From the NCBI GenBank assembly GCA_964353635.1, contig CAYGVS010000020.1, positions 1 to 18,662 on the forward strand: DNA of 18,662 bases. Direction: 5' to 3'. Of the stretch, positions 1 through 6,697 are shown piece after piece. The DNA comes from JAPLVB01 sp964353635. Its GTDB lineage: Archaea > Aenigmatarchaeota > Aenigmatarchaeia > QMZP01. Position 1 is the first letter of the stretch; each line of letters opens with the position of its first letter. The position numbers and the translations under genes are program-made. The notes under the pieces are model-generated. The model saw only the letters and a list, made by a program, of their open reading frames with translations, was not told where the DNA came from and made no database searches.

Positions 1-1
1 C

Positions 2-727
2 GCTCACAGCTATCTCGAGGAGGACAGGCAGCTTCCAATCTATGCCCTCGCTGTTAAGCATCATTACCATGATGCAAAGAAGATCATTCTGGTTTGGCAC
101 TTCCTCTCTGCTGACAAGGAGCATGTCCTGACCAAGACGGATGAGCAGCTTGAGTCACTGAAGAAGGAGATAATAGGCACGATAAATGAGATTGAATCTG
201 CAGCGGATTTCCTCCCCAGGAAGACAAGCCTGTGCGACTGGTGCGAGTTCCGCACCATCTGCCCAGAGTGGGGCCACGTGGCAAGGACAGAGTCTCTCTC
301 CCCCAACGAGTATCTCAACGAGCCCGGAGTGAAGCTTGTGAACCAGTATTCATTCCTCTCAACGCAAAGGCAGCGTTTCCTCCTAGAGATAGACCCCAAG
401 CTCGAGCGGATCAAAGAGGCTCTGGTCTCCTATGCAGAGAAGAACAAGGTGCGCGTGGTTGCGGGTTCTGACCACCGCGCGACAGTCTGGACCGCGGAAG
501 TGGTGAAGGTCCCTAACAAGGGAGAGGATGGAAGACTGGAGATAGAAGGGCTTATCAAGCGGCTGGGCCTCTGGCAGGATGTCTCCAGCCTGGACTCCTT
601 CGCGCTGTCAAAGATATTCCAGGAAAAGCGCTGGCCGCTTGAACTTATGGACAAGCTTCTACCTTACCTGAAGAAGGAGAAGATATCCAGGATATACCTC
701 AAGGCTGCTGAGAACAGCCGGGAGTAG
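2..727 (+). CDS. RecB/Cas4-like PD-(D/E)XK nuclease, 3' part
   Basis: The reading frame is open from the window edge to a TAG, so the N-terminus and the catalytic D/E/K residues lie outside. Two features identify the family. One is a Q-x3-Y motif (RQLPIYALA) near the start of the visible part. The other is a cysteine cluster C-x2-C-x5-C (CDWCEFRTIC) further on. In RecB C-terminal, AddB and Cas4-like nucleases, the three C-terminal cysteines join a fourth upstream cysteine to hold a 4Fe-4S cluster. The remaining ~150 residues are a charged helical tail I do not recognise. The likely role is DNA end processing or repair, with no CRISPR genes visible nearby. The 3' end overlaps the convergent gene at 699-950 by about 29 nt. 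Family is fairly sure; subfamily is not. Confidence 0.8.
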   Translation, partial: AHSYLEEDRQLPIYALAVKHHYHDAKKIILVWHFLSADKEHVLTKTDEQLESLKKEIIGTINEIESAADFLPRKTSLCDWCEFRTICPEWGHVARTESLSPNEYLNEPGVKLVNQYSFLSTQRQRFLLEIDPKLERIKEALVSYAEKNKVRVVAGSDHRATVWTAEVVKVPNKGEDGRLEIEGLIKRLGLWQDVSSLDSFALSKIFQEKRWPLELMDKLLPYLKKEKISRIYLKAAENSRE

Positions 728-950
728 CCGATTGTTTCTTTCGTATCGGAGGCAGAAACGGGTAGAAGCCACCGGCACCGGTTATAGGATCCGTCGTATT
801 AGAAAGCATAGAATTAAGCATCATAATCTTGTATGTTTCAGGGTCAATCTCATAAGTTTCCGCATTTCCCAGCTCTTTTTTAGACAACTCTTTGTACTCC
901 TTTATTAATGATTTGTATGCCCTGCCTATCCTTGAAAGAAACCCATCCAT
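699..950 (-). CDS. small hypothetical protein, 83 aa
   Basis: I do not recognise this protein. It begins with a basic amphipathic stretch (MDGFLSRIGRAYKSLIKEYKEL). An acidic-polar middle follows, then a Gly/Pro-rich tail with GAGGFYPFLPP. There is no signal peptide or membrane helix. The start is supported by a TATA-like box (GCTTATAAAA) at 971-980, about 25 nt upstream, which predicts a leaderless mRNA; no Shine-Dalgarno is visible. The 3' end overlaps the convergent nuclease gene, so the two transcripts would be antisense over the overlap. A soluble small protein is the most that can be said. Confidence 0.55.
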   Translation of the reverse strand: MDGFLSRIGRAYKSLIKEYKELSKKELGNAETYEIDPETYKIMMLNSMLSNTTDPITGAGGFYPFLPPIRKKQSATPGCSQQP

Positions 951-970
951 AAGAGAGGATTGTTAGCCAG

Positions 971-980
971 TTTTATAAGC
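971..980 (-). promoter_or_regulatory. TATA box for the 83-aa gene
   Basis: GCTTATAAAA on the minus strand, centred about 25 nt upstream of the ATG at 950. It fits leaderless transcription and fixes that start. Confidence 0.55.
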
Positions 981-983
981 CCC

Positions 984-1139
984 TCACTTCTTCTTCGCAG
1001 GAGCCTGGGGCTTCTTCCTGGTCACAGGCTCCAGGAAGAACAGGAAGAACACAAAGAAGATATAGTAAAGCGGCTCGTTCATCAGGTATCCCATTATCCC
1101 AAGGAAGCCTAAGAATCCCCAGAACCAATTGAGCTTCAT
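984..1139 (-). CDS. small membrane protein, 51 aa
   Basis: Very hydrophobic 51-residue protein. Two short aromatic-rich segments (WFWGFLGFLGIMGYLM and YYIFFVFFLFFL) are joined by a short NEPL link and followed by a basic Pro/Lys tail (RKKPQAPAKKK). It should form a helical hairpin in the membrane with the tail in the cytoplasm. The frame can be extended upstream to 1271. I chose the ATG at 1139 because a clear TATA box (1161-1170) lies 26 nt upstream of it, and the extension would run through that promoter. The W-G-F-L-G-F-L-G pattern recalls small uncharacterised bacterial and archaeal membrane proteins, but I cannot name a function. Confidence 0.65.
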   Translation of the reverse strand: MKLNWFWGFLGFLGIMGYLMNEPLYYIFFVFFLFFLEPVTRKKPQAPAKKK

Positions 1140-1160
1140 GATATGATATTCTCCAAGGAG

Positions 1161-1170
1161 GCTTATAACC
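1161..1170 (-). promoter_or_regulatory. TATA box for the 51-aa membrane protein
   Basis: GGTTATAAGC on the minus strand, about 26 nt upstream of the ATG at 1139. It decides that start over longer in-frame extensions. Confidence 0.6.
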
Positions 1171-1249
1171 TCTGCGGTACGCCTCAATGAAGTATGCTCA
1201 AATATCACTTCCAGTTCCTGTTGTTTGCGTGAAGGCTGGTGAAGGGATT

Positions 1250-1258
1250 GTATATAAG
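1250..1258 (+). promoter_or_regulatory. TATA box upstream of the micro-ORF
   Basis: GTATATAAG, centred ~26 nt upstream of the ATG at 1281. It is separate from the TATA box at 1313-1321 that serves the gene at 1352. Confidence 0.45.
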
Positions 1259-1280
1259 TAGGCCTGCACAATATTATACC

Positions 1281-1343
1281 ATGGAAGTGTGTAAAGATAC
1301 AGCTAGGTTAAGGTTTATAAATTATAACATCAACACATTTTGA
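1281..1343 (+). CDS. possible 20-codon leaderless micro-ORF
   Basis: ATG at 1281 opens a 20-codon frame (MEVCKDTARLRFIN...) ending in a TGA at 1341-1343. The ATG lies about 26 nt downstream of a TATA box, the spacing seen at real leaderless genes in this window. The stop is 8 nt before the ATG of the next gene and overlaps its SD-like GAGGG. It could be a leader peptide coupling translation to the downstream cassette. It could equally be chance, and the peptide has no recognisable features. Confidence 0.25.
   Translation: MEVCKDTARLRFINYNINTF
1313..1321 (+). promoter_or_regulatory. TATA box of the AT-rich two-gene cassette
   Basis: GTTTATAAA inside the micro-ORF. Transcription would start near 1342, leaving about a 10-nt leader with GAGGG at 1342-1346 before the ATG at 1352. 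Confidence 0.5.
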
Positions 1344-1351
1344 GGGATGGC

Positions 1352-1603
1352 ATGAAAAACACGGTAATTTTTGATAAATCTCTAAAAAATGAAATCCTAT
1401 CTGTTTTTGATAAAGTTATCGATAAAGAAGGATTTATTGCTGAGAAAGCCCATCCTTCTCAAAGAGTTTTATCCCCTGATGGAGAAGAAGTTAACATTGA
1501 AGAATTTGCAGGCATAGCGCACGGCTCAGAACTTTTTATTAAATCCGACCTGATTTCTTTGATAACTATCTCCAAGAAGGGGAACGAACATGGCGTGGCT
1601 TGA
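1352..1603 (+). CDS. hypothetical protein, 83 aa, first gene of AT-rich cassette
   Basis: No recognised family. The protein is acidic overall, with a helical N-terminal third (MKNTVIFDKSLKNEILSVF) and a probable beta-rich C-terminal half containing VLSPDGEEVNIEEFAGI and a hydrophobic LFIKSDLISLITI. There is no signal peptide or cysteine cluster. A TTG start at 1340 is possible, but ATG 1352 has an SD-like GAGGG just upstream. It overlaps the next gene by 14 nt, which implies translational coupling. Base composition is much more AT-rich than the flanking genes, suggesting transfer. A small partner to the larger downstream protein (for example an antitoxin or immunity-type partner) is conceivable but only inferred from gene order. 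Confidence 0.65.
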   Translation: MKNTVIFDKSLKNEILSVFDKVIDKEGFIAEKAHPSQRVLSPDGEEVNIEEFAGIAHGSELFIKSDLISLITISKKGNEHGVA

Positions 1604-2390
1604 AAAACTCAAACACATTGTAGAAATACATCACGTTTTCAATTTCAATATTGTTAATAACGTTTCATCAAAAGAACCATTAAAAGTTTCCGATAATAAA
1701 GTTGAAATTAATAAACCAGCACTAAATGATAAAGAATGGGAAGAAACAAAACTATTTCTTCGTGATGAGATTTTTGATAAAAGGAAAGCAACTTTTTTAG
1801 AGAAAGAAGCAGAAAAAAGAATTATTGATATAAAAGAAAAGCTTAATCTTAAAACAACAAAAGATATACTAGAGTTTTATAGGGATAAAATATCCCCATG
1901 GCATTTGTCTGCGCTTGAGGCATCTTTATATTTGCGAGAAGCTTTTAATCAAGGGGAAGCCATAGAAAAAATGAAATGGGATATAATCCATAAATTTGGA
2001 ACTGAAGGAAAAAATATTAGTAATTTGTGTTCTTCTGGTTATTTTGAGGGATATATAAAAGAACTTTATAATGAAATGTCTAGTCATAGTCTTCCGATAC
2101 AGGATTTTCAATACAGATTCAGAGAAATAATTAGAGATTCTCCCTTTGCTGTTTTTGTTAATCACTATATGAAAAAGGAAGACATTAAAATGCAAATTGA
2201 TTTGAAAATGCAAAGATTCCAAGGATACGGAATAGATTTTCTAGCAATCCATGGGATAGGGAGTGAAAACGTAAAAAAAATACAAGAAATAATTTACGAA
2301 TTACAGCATGAAAGAGGGGATATTAAAATGGAAATGAAACAAGAAGCGAGCATAATTCAAGTAAAAATCACACTAAAAGAACCAAATTAA
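1590..2390 (+). CDS. hypothetical protein, 266 aa, second gene of AT-rich cassette
   Basis: Unrecognised soluble protein. The N-terminus (IHHVFNFNIVNNV) is rich in Asn and His. A charged, probably helical stretch follows to about residue 90. A central part contains HLSALEASLYLREAF and KFGTEGKNISNLCSSGYFEGYI. The C-terminal part holds an IHGIGSENVKKI stretch that superficially resembles a helix-hairpin-helix turn, then alternating charged strands to the end. No transmembrane segment or nuclease signature is visible. The start overlaps the upstream gene by 14 nt. Codon use is strongly A/T-biased, like the partner and unlike cdc48 and other neighbours. This fits a horizontally acquired accessory pair (defence, toxin or stress), but no function can be assigned from sequence alone. 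Confidence 0.7.
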   Translation: MAWLEKLKHIVEIHHVFNFNIVNNVSSKEPLKVSDNKVEINKPALNDKEWEETKLFLRDEIFDKRKATFLEKEAEKRIIDIKEKLNLKTTKDILEFYRDKISPWHLSALEASLYLREAFNQGEAIEKMKWDIIHKFGTEGKNISNLCSSGYFEGYIKELYNEMSSHSLPIQDFQYRFREIIRDSPFAVFVNHYMKKEDIKMQIDLKMQRFQGYGIDFLAIHGIGSENVKKIQEIIYELQHERGDIKMEMKQEASIIQVKITLKEPN

Positions 2391-2430
2391 CCTAAACAAA
2401 ATCCCCCTATGGCGGACTCATCTTCAGAAA

Positions 2431-2452
2431 GAAGGCGATTCTTATCGCCTTC
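2431..2452. repeat. perfect 9-bp hairpin related to the 8.7-9.2 kb hairpin family
   Basis: GAAGGCGAT (2431-2439), loop TCTT, ATCGCCTTC (2444-2452). The stem shares its GAAGGCG/CGCCTTC end with the hairpins at 8693-8729 and 8783-8819, but the loop is 4 nt instead of 15. It lies about 40 nt after the stop of the cassette, so it could be a 3'-end structure. No T-run follows. Confidence 0.6.
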
Positions 2453-2618
2453 AATCCCTTTATCCATCCTACAAACAGCCCCTAACTCTGTCCGTATTCA
2501 TAGAGCTTGGTCTAACTCAGGTAATCATCAAAAGTCCCGATGTGTAACAGTACCTTACCCCAGACCTTCTGAAGCTATTATACACTACAATATATAACAG
2601 CTCACATTCTAGGGCATA

Positions 2619-2628
2619 CTTTTATATA
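2619..2628 (+). promoter_or_regulatory. TATA box for the wHTH-wHTH genes
   Basis: CTTTTATATA, about 26 nt upstream of GTG 2651. This predicts a start of transcription at or next to that codon. Confidence 0.55.
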
Positions 2629-2650
2629 CCTGTAGGCCTATATATTTTTA

Positions 2651-2944
2651 GTGAAGCTTATGCCCCAACGGAACATCCGCTTGGACAAGGACGGAGTTAA
2701 GGTAGTGAAGTTCTTCATGGAGCATCCTGAGAGGGAGATGACCTCTGAGGAGATATCCAGGAGCCTGACCATAGATGAGGTGGATGCTGGGATAATCCTC
2801 AACAGCCTGGAGAAGGCAGGCTTCCTGAAAGGCGCTGGTAAAGGACTCACTTACAAGTACAAGATATCCGAGGAGGTTGCCGCCAGCCAGATTAACATCC
2901 AGCCTAGCCATGGAAACGATGACAACACAAGGTACATCGGATGA
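2651..2944 (+). CDS. small winged-helix protein, 97 aa
   Basis: Probable DNA-binding regulator. Residues ~14-60 have the helix-turn-helix pattern of a winged helix (VKVVKFFMEHPEREMTSEEI, then SRSLTIDEVDAGIILNSLEKAGFL), followed by a short basic wing (KGAGKGLTYKYKI). The tail is polar. The start is GTG 2651 (26 nt from the TATA box, leaderless) or ATG 2660, which would trim three residues. The stop is 9 nt before the ATG of a second winged-helix gene, with cdc48 next on the same strand, so the two small proteins are probably co-transcribed and may act together. The target is unknown; control of cdc48 is a guess from position only. Confidence 0.7.
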   Translation: MKLMPQRNIRLDKDGVKVVKFFMEHPEREMTSEEISRSLTIDEVDAGIILNSLEKAGFLKGAGKGLTYKYKISEEVAASQINIQPSHGNDDNTRYIG

Positions 2945-2953
2945 GTGATTGTT

Positions 2954-3205
2954 ATGCGAAGGGATCCTATTGAGATAATCCAGGAGATGTTCAAGATACT
3001 GGAGAAGGAGCACGAGGCCATGTCAGTGAACATGATAGCCAAGAAGACAGGCCTGCACAACCTCACTGTCAAGAGGTACGTGGAGCTCATAGAGATGATA
3101 AGGGAGGAACCCACCGTTGAGGTCATAAAGACAGGGCATTCTGTGATAGTGAGAATGCAGACATCCCAAACAAAAAGGTTAAGGAGAGTCATTGTCGAGC
3201 GCTAA
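2954..3205 (+). CDS. small helix-turn-helix protein, 83 aa
   Basis: Second small HTH protein of the pair. Residues ~24-46 (SVNMIAKKTGLHNLTVKRYV) form a clear helix-turn-helix, preceded by an amphipathic helix (IEIIQEMFKILEKEHE). A beta-type wing with VEVIKTGHSVIVRM follows, then a very basic C-terminus (TKRLRRVIVER). A GTG at 2945 is in frame, but ATG 2954 is preceded by GAGTGAT at 2943-2949, close to the archaeal SD consensus, so I use it. It follows the first gene by 9 nt. It likely binds DNA as a dimer or with its partner. Family assignment stops at winged helix. Confidence 0.7.
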   Translation: MRRDPIEIIQEMFKILEKEHEAMSVNMIAKKTGLHNLTVKRYVELIEMIREEPTVEVIKTGHSVIVRMQTSQTKRLRRVIVER

Positions 3206-3217
3206 AGAGCAAAATCA

Positions 3218-3266
3218 GTTTTAAAGGCGGCGATTCGTATGGGATAAATGCGAGCCGCCTTATATT
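3218..3266 (+). promoter_or_regulatory. cdc48 promoter region, two TATA-like boxes
   Basis: GTTTTAAAG at 3218-3226 and CTTATATT at 3259-3266. The first would start mRNA near 3248, leaving a ~40-nt leader that contains AGGAGGAG (3277-3284). The second would start almost at the ATG. Both are compatible with translation from 3290. Confidence 0.4.
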
Positions 3267-3289
3267 GTACAAATCAGGAGGAGATTGTC

Positions 3290-5557
3290 ATGATTGAGGA
3301 GATAAGTCTTAAGGTCGGGGAGCTGACCAACAGGGAGGAGTTCGGAAGGGGCATAGTCAGGATAGACACCAAGACCATGCAGGACCTCAAGATAAGGGAA
3401 GGGGACATAGTCGAGCTTCAGGGCCAAAGGAAGACAGGAGCCATAGCAGTAAGGTCATACCCAGCCGATATAGGGCTGAAGATAATCAGGATGGATGGCA
3501 TAACCAGACGGAATGCGGGAATAGGGGTTGGAGAGAACATCAAGGTCGTGAAGGCTGAGGCGAAGGAGGCCAAGAGGGTCGTTATGGCGCCTGCCCAGAA
3601 AGGGATCATGCTCCAGATGTCACCAGAAATACTCAAGAGGAACCTTCTCATGAGGCCGCTCTGCAAGAAGGACATAATCACGCCTTTCCCTGTAGTGAAG
3701 CAGAGGAGGCAGACGGGGGTTTTTGACGATTTCTTCGGAATGGGCTTCGATGAGTTCTTCCCGATACCCGGGGAGACAAAGCTCGTGGTGGTCTCCACCA
3801 ACCCTGACGGGATAGTAAGGATCAGCGAAGAGACAGAAATGGAGCTCAAGCCGGAAGCAGTGGATATAGAAGAGAAGGTAATGCCAACTATAACATATGA
3901 GGACATAGGAGGCCTTGGGGATTCCATAAGCAAGATAAGGGAAATGGTCGAGCTTCCCATGAGGCACCCGGAGCTTTTCACCAAGCTCGGCATAGAGCCG
4001 CCAAAAGGAGTCCTTTTATACGGGCCTCCTGGAACCGGGAAAACTCTTTTAGCAAGGGCTGTTGCCTACGAATCAGAGGCAAACTTCTATTCGATAGCAG
4101 GCCCTGAAATCATGTCCAAATGGTATGGCCAGAGCGAAGAAAACCTCAGGAAGATTTTTGAGGAGGCTGAGAAGAGCGCTCCTGCCATAATCTTCATAGA
4201 TGAGATAGACGCCATCGCTCCCAAGAGGGAGGAAGTCACGGGAGAGGTTGAAAGACGGGTGGTGTCGCAGATACTTACCCTCATGGATGGCCTGAAATCC
4301 AGAGGGAAGGTCATAGTGATTGCAGCCACGAACAGGCAGAACGCGCTTGACCCCGCGTTGCGTAGGCCAGGCCGTTTTGACAGGGAAGTGGAGATAGGAG
4401 TCCCTGACCAGAAGGGGAGGAAAGAGATACTTCAGATTCACACAAGGAATATGCCCATAGACCGCTCGAATGTGGACCTTGACCATCTCTCATCCATAAC
4501 ATACGGCTTCGTTGGCGCTGACCTGGAAGCCCTTGCAAAGGAGGCTGCCATGTCAGCCCTCAGGAGAAACCTTCCCTCCATCTCCTGGAAGACTATGGAT
4601 GAGCTGCCCCCGAAAGTGATAGAGAAGCTGAAGGTGACTAAGCTCGATTTCGACAACGCGCTAAAGCTTGTGGAGCCATCTGCAATGAGGGAGGTCATGG
4701 TGGAGATTCCGAAAGTCAAGTGGAATGATGTGGGAGGCCTTAAGGATGTGAAGGAGTCCCTTAAAGAGATAATAGAATGGCCGCTGAAGCACCCAGAGTC
4801 CTTCGAGAGGATAGGCATAAGGCCGCCCAACGGTGTCCTGCTTTACGGCCCGCCTGGCTCTGGTAAGACTCTCCTGGCAAGAGCTGTTGCCACTGAGTCA
4901 GGGGCGAATTTCATATCCATAAAAGGCCCTGAGATCACAAGCAAGTGGGTCGGTGAGAGCGAAAAGCATATCCGCGACATATTCAGGAGAGCAAGGCAGG
5001 TAGCTCCCTCAATAATATTCTTTGACGAGGTGGACTCCATAGCTCCACTGAGGGGGCTCGAAGTCGGGTCCAGGGTATCAGAGAACATAGTCTCGCAGAT
5101 ACTCACTGAGATGTCCGGGCTTGAGGACATGCACAATGTGGTCGTGATAGCAGCATCCAATAGGCCTGATATCATAGACCCTGCCCTTCTCAGGCCGGGC
5201 AGATTCGACAGGCAGGTGCTTGTGCCTTCGCCGGACGAAGAGGCAAGGCTCGAGATACTGAAAGTCCATACAAAAAAGATGCCTTTGAAGGGAGTGGACC
5301 TGAAGGCTGCAGCCAAGGAGACGGATGGCTACTCCGGCGCGGACCTGGAAGCATTGGTAAGGGAAGCCGGCATTAACGCCCTCAGGAAGGACTTCAAGAC
5401 CAAGGCAGTGACGAAGAAGGACTTCGAGGACGCTCTTAAGAGGGTTAAACCTTCAGTCACCCCCGAGCTCATAAAGTTCTATAGCAAGATAGCGGAGAGG
5501 ATAAAGGCCCCGCCCTCGGACAAGCAGTCGCGGGAGAAGATGGACTACGTGGGGTAG
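3290..5557 (+). CDS. cdc48: Cdc48/VCP-type AAA+ ATPase (VAT-like)
   Basis: Hexameric protein unfoldase that remodels substrates, in archaea probably feeding the proteasome. The 755-residue length is normal for the family. The N-domain (double-psi barrel, ~1-90) includes GRGIVRID, followed by the second N subdomain. D1 has Walker A GPPGTGKT at 245-252 and Walker B IIFIDEID. D2 has Walker A GPPGSGKT at 520-527 and Walker B IIFFDEVD. Both carry arginine-finger regions of the RRPGRFDRE and LRPGRFDRQ type. ATG 3290 is chosen over 3248 because of AGGAGGAG just upstream and because MIEEISLKVGEL aligns with the usual N-domain start. The C-terminus ends in DYVG, not a canonical hydrophobic-Tyr-X proteasome-docking motif. 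It follows the two HTH genes on the same strand. Confidence 0.97.
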   Translation: MIEEISLKVGELTNREEFGRGIVRIDTKTMQDLKIREGDIVELQGQRKTGAIAVRSYPADIGLKIIRMDGITRRNAGIGVGENIKVVKAEAKEAKRVVMAPAQKGIMLQMSPEILKRNLLMRPLCKKDIITPFPVVKQRRQTGVFDDFFGMGFDEFFPIPGETKLVVVSTNPDGIVRISEETEMELKPEAVDIEEKVMPTITYEDIGGLGDSISKIREMVELPMRHPELFTKLGIEPPKGVLLYGPPGTGKTLLARAVAYESEANFYSIAGPEIMSKWYGQSEENLRKIFEEAEKSAPAIIFIDEIDAIAPKREEVTGEVERRVVSQILTLMDGLKSRGKVIVIAATNRQNALDPALRRPGRFDREVEIGVPDQKGRKEILQIHTRNMPIDRSNVDLDHLSSITYGFVGADLEALAKEAAMSALRRNLPSISWKTMDELPPKVIEKLKVTKLDFDNALKLVEPSAMREVMVEIPKVKWNDVGGLKDVKESLKEIIEWPLKHPESFERIGIRPPNGVLLYGPPGSGKTLLARAVATESGANFISIKGPEITSKWVGESEKHIRDIFRRARQVAPSIIFFDEVDSIAPLRGLEVGSRVSENIVSQILTEMSGLEDMHNVVVIAASNRPDIIDPALLRPGRFDRQVLVPSPDEEARLEILKVHTKKMPLKGVDLKAAAKETDGYSGADLEALVREAGINALRKDFKTKAVTKKDFEDALKRVKPSVTPELIKFYSKIAERIKAPPSDKQSREKMDYVG

Positions 5558-5599
5558 TCCACTTCTAACATCCCTGCTTTGAGTTAGCTTTGGTTCAAA

Positions 5600-5608
5600 C
5601 TTAAATTT
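5600..5608 (+). promoter_or_regulatory. TATA-like box for the 70-aa gene
   Basis: CTTAAATTT, about 27 nt upstream of ATG 5631. Confidence 0.4.
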
Positions 5609-5630
5609 CTTTCTCCCGTATGTGTAGCTC

Positions 5631-5843
5631 ATGCAAACATTCTATATTTATTACACGGCATATCTTCAAGAGGGACGCAGGGTAAAGGAAATCCGCGAAA
5701 TCGAGTCGCAAAGCTACGTTACTGCAAGGGGAGTGGCGGAATATCTGGCATCCAAAGTTCTTAAGGAAATTGAAGATAGAGGAACTCAGGTTAAATCATT
5801 AAAATTGGATGATGTCTATCTGGACAAAAAGAAGCCTGGTTAA
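5631..5843 (+). CDS. small hypothetical protein, 70 aa
   Basis: Unrecognised. The pattern is a beta strand (TFYIYYTAYL), a charged turn and strand (RRVKEIREIESQSY), a long helix (ARGVAEYLASKVLKEIEDRG) and a final strand (VKSLKLDDVYL). This is a compact alpha/beta small domain, with no signal peptide or cysteines. The start is a leaderless-type ATG about 27 nt from a TATA-like box. It lies between cdc48 and the MEMO gene, each with its own promoter, so there is no operon link. Confidence 0.6.
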   Translation: MQTFYIYYTAYLQEGRRVKEIREIESQSYVTARGVAEYLASKVLKEIEDRGTQVKSLKLDDVYLDKKKPG

Positions 5844-5844
5844 T

Positions 5845-5856
5845 CTTTTTTTATTA
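5845..5856 (+). promoter_or_regulatory. T-rich end of the 70-aa gene and TATA box of the MEMO gene
   Basis: CTTTTTTTATTA begins just after the upstream stop codon. The T-run could terminate the upstream transcript (archaeal terminators are T-tracts). Its TTTTTATTA part is centred 25 nt before ATG 5877. Confidence 0.5.
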
Positions 5857-5876
5857 CTTTGTTCTAATTATATCCC

Positions 5877-6689
5877 ATGGACATCCGCAAGCCAGCTGTC
5901 TCAGGCTCATTCTACCCATCTGAGAAGGCAAAGCTCTCATCCCAGATAACTGAGCTATTCTTCCAGGCAAATGCATCACCAAGATACAGGATAGTTGTTT
6001 CTCCCCATGCCGGTTATGTTTACTCGGGCCCGGGAGCTGCGAAAGCAATAGGCTCCCTGCTGCCTGCCAAAGTGTTCGTGGTGCTGGGACCCAATCACAC
6101 TGGCATGGGCCAGGAGTTCTCAATAATGTCTTCAGGCTCTTGGAAGACCCCTCTAGGAGACGCGGAGATACACTTGGGCACGGCCTCCCAGCTCCTCAAG
6201 TCAGGGCTTGTGGAGGAGAATGACTGGGCGCACGCAAGCGAGCATTCCATAGAAGTGCAGCTGCCTTTTCTCCAGCACAGGTTCGGAAAGCTGCAGTTCG
6301 TGCCAATATGCATAATGAACCAGAGTTACTCAGAGGAGTTCTTGAAGAAATGCCAGGCCCTTGGGGAATTCCTGGGCTCCCTTATGGGCAAGCAGGATAT
6401 ATGCCTGGTGGCAAGCTCGGACTTCTCGCACTTCGTGCACGCGAAATCAGCTGAGAAGTACGACATGCAGGCAATAGACAGGATAGACTCGCTTGATGCG
6501 AAAGGGTTTTTTGACACCCTGCACAAGAACCGCGCCTCAGTCTGCGGATACGGGCCGATAGCAGCGGCCATGGCCGCGGCTAAATCGCTCGGCCTGAAGA
6601 AAGGCGAGCTGATAAGCTACACCAATTCCGGCGATGCGACAAAGGATTATTCCTCTGTTGTGGCTTACGCTGCGATAGGCTTTGCCTGA
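5877..6689 (+). CDS. MEMO1-family protein (AmmB-type)
   Basis: Full-length (270 aa) member of the MEMO/AmmeMemoRadiSam B family, structurally related to extradiol dioxygenases. The conserved motifs are present: PHAGYVYSG at 43-51, GPNHTG at 71-76, SEHSIEVQLPF at 121-131, SSDFSHF at 180-186 and CGYGPI at 223-228. His44, His74, His185 and Cys223 match positions that in human MEMO1 form the metal site, so iron or copper binding is likely. In many prokaryotes the gene sits beside AMMECR1 and a radical SAM gene; neither is adjacent here. It has its own leaderless-type promoter. The cellular role in archaea is unsettled. Confidence 0.93.
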   Translation: MDIRKPAVSGSFYPSEKAKLSSQITELFFQANASPRYRIVVSPHAGYVYSGPGAAKAIGSLLPAKVFVVLGPNHTGMGQEFSIMSSGSWKTPLGDAEIHLGTASQLLKSGLVEENDWAHASEHSIEVQLPFLQHRFGKLQFVPICIMNQSYSEEFLKKCQALGEFLGSLMGKQDICLVASSDFSHFVHAKSAEKYDMQAIDRIDSLDAKGFFDTLHKNRASVCGYGPIAAAMAAAKSLGLKKGELISYTNSGDATKDYSSVVAYAAIGFA

Positions 6690-6697
6690 CTGCTTCT

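Larger units (their letters stand above)
2391..2650. other. intergenic region between cassette and wHTH genes
   Basis: This stretch holds a perfect hairpin at 2431-2452 and two TATA-like boxes near its right end (2619-2628 and about 2639-2646). An open frame of 62 codons at 2409-2597 has no RBS, promoter or domain, and I do not accept it as a gene. I see no tRNA-like fold. Confidence 0.5.

Noticed and set aside
984..1271. 95-aa version of the small membrane protein
   Set aside because: The extra N-terminal 44 residues are read through the TATA box at 1161-1170 and are not membrane-protein-like.
2409..2597. 62-codon open frame between the cassette and the wHTH genes
   Set aside because: No promoter at the right distance, no SD, no domain-like pattern, and it reads through the hairpin at 2431-2452.
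3418..3993. Long antisense frames within cdc48
   Set aside because: Shadows of a strongly conserved coding region with no start signals or domain patterns of their own.
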